Assembly: GCF_932526225.1 (NCBI RefSeq)
Contig: NC_064046.1
Span: 992,001 to 1,056,000 of the forward strand
Length of the DNA stretch: 64,000 bases
Source of the DNA: Nematostella vectensis
Taxonomy: Eukaryota > Cnidaria > Anthozoa > Actiniaria > Edwardsiidae
Reading direction: 5' to 3'
Shown here in pieces: positions 22,505 through 46,823 of the stretch. Within the stretch, counting starts at the first letter, position 1. Each line of letters opens with the position of its first letter. The notes below the pieces were generated by a model. The model ran no database searches. It was not told the origin of the DNA and saw nothing but the letters and a program-made list of their open reading frames with translations. Position numbers and translations under genes: made by a program.

Positions 22505-25500
22505 GACGAAACCTTCGCTGAGGAGACAAAGCGCAAGATGGCCGAGCCGGACGAAAAGACGAAGATCGCGGTGAATGGCGATGCGGACGGCGAGGGGCTC
22601 ACGAGCGACGAGAACTGCAAGATAGACGTCGAGATCATCGGAGAGGAGAGAGAGAAATGGGGGCGCAAGGTCGAGTTCTTCCTGGCGTGTGTCGGCTACG
22701 CGGTAGGACTCGGGAACGTATGGCGATTTCCCTACTTGTGTTTCAAAAATGGTGGCGGCGCTTTCCTCATCCCGTACCTCTGCATGCTGTTGATCTGCGG
22801 CATGCCTCTGTTCTTCATGGAGCTCTCACTTGGCCAGTTCGTCAGCCTCGGACCTGTCACTTCGTGGGCTGCGATTTGTCCCATTTCCAAAGGTAAGCTG
22901 TCGAGATTTGTATTCTTTATTTTGGCATTGCGTTGTTAATTCCTTACAACAAAATGCGCGATCTACAATCGAGTTATTTTGGACACAAAGTGTTGTCTTT
23001 ATTCTACGCGCGGCCATAGAGTAAAACGCCATCTTGCCGTTGCACAAAACTTCTTTTGTATGTATTCGGGCAGATTTAGTTTCACAAACCTTTTTCAAAT
23101 ATCTCGGGTTAATTCGGTTAAATCCCAGTTTTTCTCAATGGATGTCTAACCCTGGGTTTGTTACTGTTTTGTCTCCTCATCAAAAATTGATGAGTTATGA
23201 GCGAAAACCTCTCTATATAAACTCATTTACGGCGTTTTTCACAAATAGGACATTTTCTTTATACCATAAAAGGTATTTAACCCTATACTTAGTATCTCTT
23301 TACTAGAAATATTATTTCTACGTGTGTCGGAATGTATGATTTACACGTGATGTTCAGTGAAAAACTCAAGATTTATTAACTTAACCGTTAAATTCCCTTA
23401 CAAAATAATCGTCACTGTTTCACACCGTTGAGATTTTACTCATTGTCTGTGCAAACCTCCTCTCTCTCTCTCTACACCAATTCTTATATTTTTTTTTCCA
23501 TTCGCAGCTGTCAAGGGTTTTACTCGATAAATGTTTAATTCTATGTACACTCTTACAATTATCATTCTCGCTTCTCAAACCCTTATTACATGAATCCACT
23601 CTTAAGCCGTCGCTTTTGTCTGAATGTCTCTTATCTTTTCAAACAGATAAAAAAATTGCAACTCACTCGGTGTTCTTTCTTTCCCGTCAGGTGGAATTTG
23701 TAAAACTTTTGTTGTTTTAATAAAAAAATGCTGAATGTTTTAATTAAGAATCCGTTGCAATTAGAAAAAAATCGTTTTCGCCCCGTCTCAACGAGTGGAA
23801 CTTGATTATTTTATAACTGCCGACCGTGTTCATTTTGCGCGGACTCATTCATAATCGTTCACCGTGCTTTCTCGTCAAGTTAAAACTCTTACGAGCTGAA
23901 CCAAAACAACTATGATGCGGTCACAAATGTGGTCATCTTTTAAGCGCGCTTGAAGTTTCAATTTGTTGAGAAGATCGCGTCATGTAATGGGAACGTAACC
24001 TGGATCCGTCCAGAATTTGTCCAAAGCTATCAACAGACCTCTGGGGGTGTTAGCCTGTTGTGCCTTATTTCTGCTCGCATGACGTCACACTCCAACCCTC
24101 GCTAGAAAACCACGCCAATCTAGTGATCAGACGCTTAACCTCCAGCATCCAAATAACCCTTAAGGCTTTGAAATAAGCGACGTTTTCTCATAATCTCTTT
24201 CTATACTTTTGTGTAATTTGTAGTGTCAACAGTCTTTGTGTTGAGTAAACAATCTATTTCTACGGCGGGATGCGAAATTTCAGTCCGTTATCACCGAGTT
24301 AATGCATTCTAGAGTCCAGAAAAACCGCACTTTAGAATCCCATTTTCCGTTTTTACCTGGTGTTAGATGATTTATAAACCTCATCCTTTTATGAAAAATC
24401 ACACACAGAATTTGCTCTAGAACTAAACATAAAATAAAATTTTCTCATAGTAAATCAATAAACTCCACAATACTACATCCAACTTTTTTGGCGTACTTTC
24501 TTCTCGTTGAGAATCATCACTAGCCCAAAGCGTTCCTTTCCAAGCCTCATTACACGTTTTCCTATACATAATGCCTATTGGGGCGCTGGGTACAGAATGT
24601 TAATTTCCCTTGGGGCTTTTCGCACCCAATTGACACGCTTTATAAAGTTTAGAGCTCAGAAGTGCTCAAACATCAAAGCTTCTGGTGAATACCTAAACAA
24701 GTTTATTTAAGATTTAGAACCATTAAATTGATTAAAGTTCTATTGAATTTTTTGGCTGAGAGCTTAAAACCTTTCGATGATTGCGATTTCCCAAACAGAT
24801 TAAACGAATTTCGTTTCTCAAAGTGCTAAAAGATTTTTATTGTGAATTTATTTGAGATCTCTAATGTGGATAAAACTTAATCAGATTTCCCCCGATGATG
24901 GCGATTTCTTTTCTTTTCCAAGATTCAAAATGCTATCGGTCGAGAACTGGCCCAAGTGCATGCCCCTTTGCGTGTTCTCAGACCCTGTAGAATCCTGCGG
25001 TTTTAGTATTTGAACAGCAGGGTTCGATATACCCGTGACGAATGCGCACACCTCAGTTTACTGTCCTGTGGTCGCACGAGAAATTACATTCTCGCTAATT
25101 GGCCAAGATGGTGCGTATCCAGCGGCTAAGCGTTGATTAAGCGATTTTGTATTTATTAGATCCCGGCGGTAATTAACGGATTATTAAACACTCGAGCGGG
25201 TTATAGTCGCTTTGTATGTGCCACACACTTATTTTAGATATTTTGATCGATTGAACGTTAGGTGCCGTTGATCGAATGCGCGCTTGTAATGCCTTATTCA
25301 AATCGAGTGAATAAAGACCGAGGTTGAGCCGTTGGTGTCATCAAGCAAATTAAAAAAATGAGGTAGAAAGAATAAGGTTGCCATTAGAAGCGGCCGCAAA
25401 ATAGCAAATAGGTTGCGGCTTGTAGAATGATAAAGGGGAAAGCGGTGATTCGCAACGATCAATTCTCTCTAGCTAGCGGGAGTGTAATATGAGGAATTGT

Positions 25501-25563
25501 TTATGAAGGTGGACTAATAACGGTGGGGATACTGATGATGATAAAGATGATGATTGTGACAAC

Positions 25564-25621
<58 letters not shown>

Positions 25622-28600
25622 ATGATGATGATGATGGTGATGATGATGATGATGACGATGATGACGATGATAATGATGATGACGATGATGATGATGATAA
25701 TGATAATGAAGACGATAACGATGGTGATGATTGTGATGATGATGATATGATGCCTATGATACCATAAAGTCTAACTATAATTTCCACTCTTGCAGGCGTC
25801 GGTTTCGCCATGTTAGTCGTCTCATTCCTCTGCTGTGTCTACTACAACGTGATCATCGCCTGGTGTCTGTATTACCTCTTCGAGTCTTTCGCCAAGGACG
25901 TCCCGTGGAAGACATGTGACAACTGGTGGAATACCGCTACGTGCCTACGCGGGCGCGCACCCAGCCCCACCTCGGCCAACTCCACCAACTCGACCATGTG
26001 TAGTGCGATCACCTCTGCTGCGACCTCCCTCGCTAATGCGACCAGCAACTGCACGAGTAACCTGACAGATACGGCCTTGAAGGAGTACTCGTCGCCGAGT
26101 AAGGAGTTCTACGAGAACTACGTGCTGCGTATCACGCCTGATATCGATACGTTCGGCGTGATGAGATGGCAGCTTGTGGTCTGCCTCATACTAGCCTGGG
26201 TACTAGTTTACTTTTGCCTGTGGAAAGGAATCAAGTCGTCGGGTGAGTTGTTGATATTCGTTATGTTTTACAAGTGGTCTACTCCACCATCATGGTCCTT
26301 ACATTGTGTTATGTTGTTCTTGGTGACGATGATGATGACAATGATCATGACGATGATGATGTTGATGACGATGTTGATAATGACGATGGCGATAGCAATA
26401 GAGATTATGATGATGGTGATACCATTGATGATGTAGTTGTTGTTGCTGTTATTATTTATGATGTAGTAGTTGTTGTTGTCACCATGTCGTCATGTCGTTC
26501 GATGCACAAGTTTCATCGCCGCCTTTCCCTACCTTGAAATGATGAAGACGATATTCATGATAATGACGACGAAGATGTAGTAGTAGTAGTTATTGTTGAA
26601 ACGTGCGTCTTATGTACAGGCAAAGTGGTATACTTCACCGCCACCTTTCCCTACCTCGTGCTTGTCATCTTGTTGATAAGGGGTCTGACGCTGCCCGGTG
26701 CAATGAAGGGCCTGTCCTTCTACCTCAAACCGAACTTCTCCAAGCTAGGGGATGCCATAGTCTGGGTTGACGCCGCGACACAGATCTTCTACTCTCTCGG
26801 CATCGGCTTCGGCTCGTTGATTGCCATGGGCAGTTACAACAAATTCCACAATAATTGTTTCAGGTTAGCATTTTGTCCCTTGTATACGTAACTACAAGAT
26901 GGATGGAAAACTCGCGCGCGCTCCGGCTTTTGGCAGTACATTAACAACAAAAAGCAGCTTATTCAGCGCTCTTCACTGATGCGTGGTCGCTTCACGGATC
27001 CACTGTCTCTTCACTGATGCAACGTTGCTTGTTGTTTTGCAGGGACGCGATGACCGTGTCAGTAATCAACTGCAGCACCAGTGTGTTCGCGGGACTCGTC
27101 ATCTTCAGTGTGCTTGGGTTCATGGCGGAGGTACTCGGCAAAGAAGTCTCGGAGGTCGCCACTTCCGGTCCCGGCCTCGCTTTCGTGGTGTACCCAGAAG
27201 GCATTGCGCAGGTACCATCCCTTGTTCAAGCTCAAGCTACCGATTTTGCCAAACTAACTTGTGTTTGGCTGTTTTCAGATGCCGGTTTCTAAACTAACTT
27301 GTGATTGGCTGTTTTCAGATGCCGATCTCTCAACTAACTTGTGATTGGCTGTTTTCAGATGCCGATTTCACCCTTCTGGTCTATCTGCTTCTTCTTCATG
27401 CTACTGACCCTGGGACTAGACACGCAGTTCGCCATGTTCGAGGCGGTCACCACGGGGCTTGGTGACGAGTATGTTCGTCTGCTTAGAAATCGCAAGGAGC
27501 TTTTTACGGCGTTCCTCTGCTTTTGCTGCTTCCTACTGGGTCTACCAATCGTGTCGCAGGTGAGCATGGGAATGTGGTGAAACACCCTGGAGGATTCCTT
27601 GGGGGAGGGGGGGAAGAGGAGGGGAAGGAAGGGGGAAGGAAAAAGAGAGAGGAGAAGAGGGAAAAGCGGGGAGAAGGGTAAAGGAGAGGGGCGAGGAAAA
27701 GAGAGGGGGGGTCTGCAGGCCGGATAAGGGCGTGGTTTTAGCATTTAAATAATGAACACTAGATGTCTTATAACTATTTTCTTGCAACTGCGTTTCTAGG
27801 CTTCTCTAGGAATGTATGATTCCAGAAACAACCCAACTGTTATGACCAGAGCGGTGCATTTATGTGTCTTCTTATAATACCATACTAAGACGATGCCTTG
27901 TTACGAACAGAGCAATGCGCTTAGGTGACTTGTTATAATACCATACAAAGACTTCGCCTTGTTACGAACAGAGCGGTGCATTGATGTGACATCTTTTAAT
28001 ACAATACTAAGACTTCGCCTTGTTACGAACAGAGCGGTGCATTGATGTGACATCTTTTAATACCATACTAAGACTTCGCCTTGTTACGAACAGAGCGGTG
28101 CGTTTATCATGAACCTGTACGTGTGGCAAGCTGGCGGGGTTTCGCTCGTGTTCCTCGCTTTCTTCGAGGTGATCGTGGTGGCCTGGGGTTACGGTGCCGA
28201 TCGCTTCGCCCTGGACATCGAGACCATGACAGGCAACAAGGTCTGGCCGTGGTGGCCAATAGCCTGGAAGTACATCACTCCTGCGGTCATCACAGGTGAG
28301 AGGAAGGGGCGGATACTCCCCCCACCCCCCCCACCCACCCCCCGACCAAACATCCACTCATATCCCCCCGCCATAATGTGTGATAACCAAATCACACTGA
28401 TAGTTTATCAGCATAAATGCTGTGTATTCTGTTAAATGGGTAAAAGAGGGAGCGCCGGTTCCCGTAATCCATCCCCCGACCAAACATCCACCTTTATTTC
28501 CCCGCCATAATTGGCAAATAAACCCGTTCTGGCGGCTGGGATATTGGCGATACTACGCTACTACGGCCGTAGTAGAAACACTTTGGTCATATATCGGGCA

Positions 28601-28952
28601 CCTTACGCGAATATAGGACTACACCGAAAATCTTACTTTCTGAACTTCTTAGTACTTGTAAATCCATTATTATCTCTTTTCCTTTACAGGAATTTTTATC
28701 TTCAGCTTAGTCCAGTGGCAAGGGGTGTCATATGACGACTATCAGTACCCCCCTTGGGCGGAGTTTGTCGGGTGGGTCATGGCCCTCTCTTCCATGCTGT
28801 GGATTCCAGGGGTAGCGATCTACAAGATGTCCAGGGCCAAGGGCACCTTCATGGAGCGCTGGCGATCACTGACACGCCCAGATCAAGAGCAGATGTCAAT
28901 CATTGAGCTCAGGGAGGGCATCCCCAAACGCCCGGATGTAGTCAGCCTGTAA
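22505..28952 (+). CDS. SLC6-family Na+/Cl--dependent transporter (complete 7-exon core)
   Basis: Exons 22505-22892, 25796-26242, 26620-26863, 27043-27211, 27359-27559, 28094-28295 and 28690-28952 join in phase. From ATG 22538 they give 626 aa, normal for SLC6; the 11 codons before that ATG are open back to an acceptor at 22504, so a further first exon is possible. Twelve membrane segments are expected. TM1 reads [15 protein letters not shown], with Gly where monoamine transporters have Asp, pointing to a GABA, glycine, taurine or other amino-acid substrate. The second extracellular loop has the disulfide pair (WKTC...TATC) and five N-glycosylation sequons. TM6 has [11 protein letters not shown] and [20 protein letters not shown] and LGLDTQF (Na2 site region) resemble GAT1. 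Exact substrate is uncertain. Poly(A) candidate ATTAAA at 29010. The acceptors of exons 5 and 6 lie in tandem duplications. Confidence 0.96.
22893..25522 (+). other. SLC6 intron between coding exons 1 and 2
   Basis: Begins GTAAGC and ends TGCAG. AT-rich, with no recognisable internal gene. A second TGACGTCA occurs at 24080. Confidence 0.7.
25523..25760. repeat. GAT microsatellite in SLC6 intron
   Basis: (GAT)n with GAC and AAT interruptions ending about 40 bp before the exon 2 acceptor. Poly-Met and poly-Ser frames here are artefacts. Confidence 0.95.
26320..26605. repeat. GAT/GTT trinucleotide-rich SLC6 intron
   Basis: Imperfect GAT, GTT and GTA tracts filling most of the intron between exons 2 and 3, close to the acceptor at 26619. 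Confidence 0.85.
27241..27360 (+). repeat. 40-bp triplication spanning the exon 5 acceptor of SLC6
   Basis: Three 40-bp units each contain AACTTGTG.TTGGCTG, TTTTCAG and the first exon bases ATGCCG. AGs end at 27278, 27318 and 27358. Only the third keeps the transporter frame (MPISPFW); either upstream acceptor shifts frame by one unit and reaches a stop. Confidence 0.95.
27595..27715. repeat. Purine tract in SLC6 intron 5
   Basis: About 120 bases of nearly uninterrupted G/A (GGGGA and GAAGG blocks) on the plus strand, just after the exon 5 donor. Could adopt H-DNA or G-quadruplex structure; function unknown. Confidence 0.8.
27840..28100 (+). repeat. 61-bp five-copy duplication spanning the exon 6 acceptor of SLC6
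   Basis: ACGAACAG followed by AGCGGTGC recurs with AGs ending at 27849, 27910, 27971, 28032 and 28093. The last one starts the true exon ([11 protein letters not shown]). The four upstream copies would each give an in-frame stop within 4-12 codons (for example AGC GGT GCA TTG ATG TGA). Confidence 0.95.
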
Positions 28953-29141
28953 GATATAAGCCAATGGCGTGCCAGCTACACGTCACGTGATTATAGTTCT
29001 AGTTAGCCAATTAAATGTTTTAGATGAGATTGATGTTAGTTCACGACTACCATTGCACAATTTTCGTGTTACCATAGCAACAGTCTCCATTGTGCAGGAA
29101 AAGCTGCTGTGATTGGCCTGTTGGTTTCTTGATGTATTCTC

Positions 29142-29539
29142 AAACACGAGGTTCCGCTATAAAAGGCATAGCTCCTCCCAACCCCCGGGCTCAACAACTA
29201 TCAGTTATCAATCAGCCGTCAATGAGTCAACATGTCAGGACAATTGCTCTGAGCGCTAAATTCAAATTTCATTTTTAAAATACGAGCATTTTCATCACAG
29301 CGCGAGAATGATTTATGCAGATGCGTTAGATTATGGATACCGCAAAATTTAGACTTGGAAGGCAAATCACTAAGTTATCAATCTCTTAACACAAGTGTCT
29401 TGTTACCTGTGCAAAAATAGTTTAATTCCAGCCGACTGAGGCTCAGAGATAAGCAATTTTACAGGAGACTTATAATTTGTGACTGCTAAAAGCCCGGGGG
29501 TGAGAGGAGCTTTCCCTTTTATAGCGGAACCTCGTGTTT
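29142..29539. mobile_element. MITE with 25-bp TIRs downstream of SLC6
   Basis: AAACACGAGGTTCCGCTATA at the left and its complement at the right, continuing through AAAAGG; the subterminal CCCCCGGG also pairs. Non-coding. The TIR itself contains a TATA-box-like CTATAAAAGG in both arms. Confidence 0.85.
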
Positions 29540-30850
29540 AATATGCTTAGTCGCTCACGCAAAATTCCGTGGTCAAAGTTGAGCTTTGCTTTGCAACAAT
29601 AGATAAGTATAAGAAAGCATACCAATTCGTACGTTTTTGTCATATTTGTGTATACAGAAATTATAAAGGGTCTTTGCGAAGAAAGGTATTTCCTTTTTAT
29701 GTGTATAAAGAAAACGATGGCCAAAAAATCTATATCTGTAGAGTTTATTCCATAGTTTTAATTCAACACATTTATTATCACGATGTGTATTTACGTTATC
29801 TAATATGAACGATAAATTCACATTGGCTTCTAACGAGAAGACCAGATCTGAGAGGCTTGTGAAGGAATCGAAAACCTTATGGAATTGCTTTTAATTGCGT
29901 TTGTACACGCTACTAACTAGGGTCTATTAAGGTAGTTTTTTTTTTCTCGTAGGCTCTCTTGTTTACATTGCGACGCGCGCTACCGTGACCACTTAGCCCT
30001 AGGTAATGTTATGTGCCAACAAGGATGCAAGAAGGTGCTGATTGACATCAACGTAACATGCAAACCGGCGTTACCAGGAAATGGTTCAGTGTACATCAGA
30101 ACACAAAAGGCTACGACTGCGTGCGTCACAATGTAAACACGCCACGCAAGTGCGAGATGGCGCGCGTGGATCGAGATCGCGTTTAAGGTAGATTCACACG
30201 CACCGATCTGTCGGTTAGAACTTTTACCAACCGCTGCGATTTATCGAGCCATTGTTTCGGTGTGTGAAAAGAGGATATAGGGCCCGACATCAATAGCACC
30301 TTCTCAGAATCCGTCGACAAATTGATGCGTGCGAACCAGCCTTAAATTGAGCGCAAATATCGGTTCAATTTGGATAATCGAATCACACGATTCTCGACGT
30401 TCGTCACGCCATTATTGTAGCATCCCTCTTATTACCAGGAAGCATCTTTTGCGGACGAGAGTGGGTTGCGCCTGCGCATGTAAACCCGTCACCAGGCCAC
30501 CTCGTTTTGTTAGGTTCCTCTCTCAGCCTTTTGTTAGATTTGTGTCGATTTGTACCCAGGATTAGCTAGTATTATTTTCAAGTGTACCATATTCCCTATT
30601 TGTTGTATCATAAGTAATTATAATGATATTGTAAAGATTTATCTCACTTTTTGTTATTAAGCATGAGGAAGTCGAAAATGGAATTTTTGGTATTTTATAT
30701 AATCAATGCGGTGATATATTATACATATTATATGCTAGCTGACTTAAAGATTAAAACGCTTCTCTATTTAGGGGAATTTCTTTTAAATATAGGTTATTTT
30801 CCATGATAGTGACTAAGAGGTTGGAAGTTGTAAAGATTCAGTGTTTGCGA
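29540..30850. other. No supported gene
   Basis: Intergenic; no exon, RNA or repeat that I can support. Confidence 0.5.
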
Positions 30851-30856
30851 ATAAAA

Positions 30857-30985
30857 GACCATATATGGTAGTGTTGTAAGTGTTTGTGAAACAAAATGAC
30901 CATATATGGTAGTGTACGACCATGTATGGTAGCGTATGACCATGTATGGTAGCGAATAATCATAAGCAGTTGTATGACCATATCT
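30857..30985. promoter_or_regulatory. Cluster of CArG-box-like palindromes
   Basis: CCATATATGG at 30859 and 30900 fits the SRF CArG consensus exactly; CCATGTATGG at 30920 and 30940 differs by one base. The last three sit 20 bp apart in a short tandem repeat, so it may be simply a repeat; there is no adjacent promoter. Confidence 0.3.
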
Positions 30986-31129
30986 CATAAGAAACATTGG
31001 GAAAATTGAGAATGGTTTTATAACTCGGGTATCTTTCTTTTGATTGGCTAATTGTTTGAACCACGTGGTTTGCAGATTAAACCTAAATGAACCATTAGAT
31101 TTTAAAGCTTATAAAGATTTGACTTCATG

Positions 31130-31955
31130 AATAATATCATTATTTTTCGATAATAAGGCATTTTGGGATCGTTTTACACAGTTATTCAACAAACTCTAGG
31201 GTGAAATTTACGTCATTCTAGTGCGTTTTATCTGATTTGCCAATCAATTGGGTCACTTGGGGGCATAATTTACCTTACACGTTTGGTGAAGTTCCCTCTA
31301 GAATGGAGCTACGGCGCCATGAATTTGTCTATTGTTTTTTGATAATGAGGCATTTCTGACCTTTTCGAAACCACTTTATAGTTTATAGCAATGACAGATT
31401 TTTGCAATAAGGGCCATATTTACCTCATAAACGAAAAACAATGGTAAAATTATTCATGGTATTAAAAATAGGGAATCTTCCATCTGAGTGTTTAATTGTC
31501 TCTATCATGTTGTCTGCCCGAGTTTGACCAAACCAATATTAGATTTTGGAGGATTTCCCAAGAAAATCCAAAAAGATATGGTGTCATGAATAATTTGTCT
31601 ATTGTTTTTTCGACAATGAGGATTTTTTTTTACCGTTTTCTACACCGATTCAGGTCTTCGATTTACCTCATTAACGAAAAACAACGGAAAAATTATTCAT
31701 GGTACTGTAAATCAAGAATCTTACATCAAGACTAACGCAATGTTAAATTTTTTAGGGTTTTCCCTGAAAATCGAGAGAAATATGGCGTAATGAATAATTT
31801 CCCTATTGTCTTTTTGTAATGAGGCATTCTCGCATTTATCACACAGCGATTCAAAACTTCTAGATCAGAGTTGTATCTACTTCATCTGCTCATCAGTAAG
31901 AAACAATAAGAAAATTATTCATGGCGTTATATCTCCAGCACCTTTGATTGGCTGG
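31130..31955. repeat. Tandem array of palindromic AT-rich units
   Basis: ATGAATAATTTGTCTATTG and its inverted form CAATGGTAAAATTATTCATG alternate four and three times, spaced by 70-200 bp. Each inverted pair encloses GATAATGAGG...CCTCAT. Looks like a tandemly repeated MITE. Confidence 0.7.
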
Positions 31956-32054
31956 TACGTTAGGTCACATGGTCAGGAGAGTGATCCTAATCAGCCAATC
32001 GCGTGCAATAGAGTTTCTGAATGTATCTTTGACAATAAATCATTTGGGAATGTT

Positions 32055-32098
32055 TCGCGTTCGGCTGTTAACTGAAAGGTTGGTGGTTCAAACCCACT
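32055..32098 (+). tRNA. tRNA-Asn fragment (pseudogene)
   Basis: GCGTTCGGCTGTTAACTGAA followed by AGGTTGGTGGTTCAAACCCA matches the anticodon arm (GTT anticodon), variable loop and T-arm of eukaryotic tRNA-Asn with few changes. The D-arm side is decayed and there is no pairing acceptor stem, so it is a relic or the head of a tRNA-derived element, not a working gene. Confidence 0.65.
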
Positions 32099-32419
32099 TA
32101 TACTTATTTTATAGTAGGTAATAAGCAAACGTTCCCGTCCTCAAGAGACTATAAAACGGTTCTCTCATGTTGTGGTTTTGAGAGAAACGGCTGTCAATCA
32201 TCAAACAATGCACTTTCACATACAGCATTGTCCAGCCCGGCCAATAAGACAACTATTTTACCTAATCGAGACCATTTTGAAGTACCAAAACGACCCCTTA
32301 TAACTGACTCATCCCTAAATTATAAAACAAACTCCCAATAAAATCACATTTTGGTTTAATCATCCGCTACATTGATAATAAAATATAGATATTTCTTGTT
32401 TAGTTGACTGATTTAGTTA

Positions 32420-32431
32420 TTTATTTTTATT
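32420..32431 (-). terminator. PEPD poly(A) signals
   Basis: Two overlapping-range AATAAA hexamers on the minus strand (32420-32425 and 32426-32431), about 110-120 bp after the PEPD stop at 32541. Confidence 0.5.
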
Positions 32432-32540
32432 TCAACTTCCATTTTTGTGCAATGATACATTTTTCTCGGCGGTTCTTTAATACGTTTATCTCTTGACTCC
32501 GCAGCGTCTAATAATCTCTAAGTTCCCAAGGTCTATGGTA

Positions 32541-46287
<13,747 letters not shown>

Positions 46288-46823
46288 TTTGGAAACTTTT
46301 GAGCAAACAAGACACACAGACCTGTAGAGACAAAGGAATCAATTGATAGAGGATGGACTTAGTTAGTAGTAATCGTGTGCAAATTCCTGATAGAAATCGT
46401 ACCTTTATGGAAATGTTTCCCGTATCTTTTCCCGGCTGCACACTATCACAAGACCTCAAAGGGGGGAGAGCGGAGAGACTCATGGGGGAATATGACGTCA
46501 CTTCCTGTCACGCAAGTTGAGGTCATTGGTACTTTTTAAAGAATTAAAATTCTGTCACACAATATACAAATAACGATTTCTATTTTTCTTGGATGGAGGT
46601 ACTTATCTATCATATGCTAGAGCATTTTTGGTTGTAAAATTAAATAGGTAAATTATAACGACAAAATAATGGTCAGTTTGGCACAGACTTCCGGTAATTC
46701 GCGCTGGCCTAGTACCTAGTTATTCTCCCGACCAAAGAAATTTTATTTTGCCTTTTCTCGGCCTCTCTCTTGACAAAACGTCCTAAATATGCTTGATTCT
46801 TGATAATAAGTCTTGCTCGAAAC
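46288..46823. promoter_or_regulatory. Shared PEPD/CFAP418 divergent promoter region
   Basis: The PEPD start codon (46287, minus) and the CFAP418 start codon (46824, plus) are 536 bp apart with no other gene between, the arrangement of a bidirectional promoter. I see no TATA box at a convincing position for either gene; transcription start sites are not known. Confidence 0.6.

Noticed and set aside
27355-27787. Minus-strand Pro/Ser-rich frames in SLC6 intron 5
   Set aside because: Produced by the purine tract; antisense to the true exon.
32055-32098. Functional tRNA-Asn gene
   Set aside because: The D-arm and acceptor stem do not form, so only a fragment is claimed.
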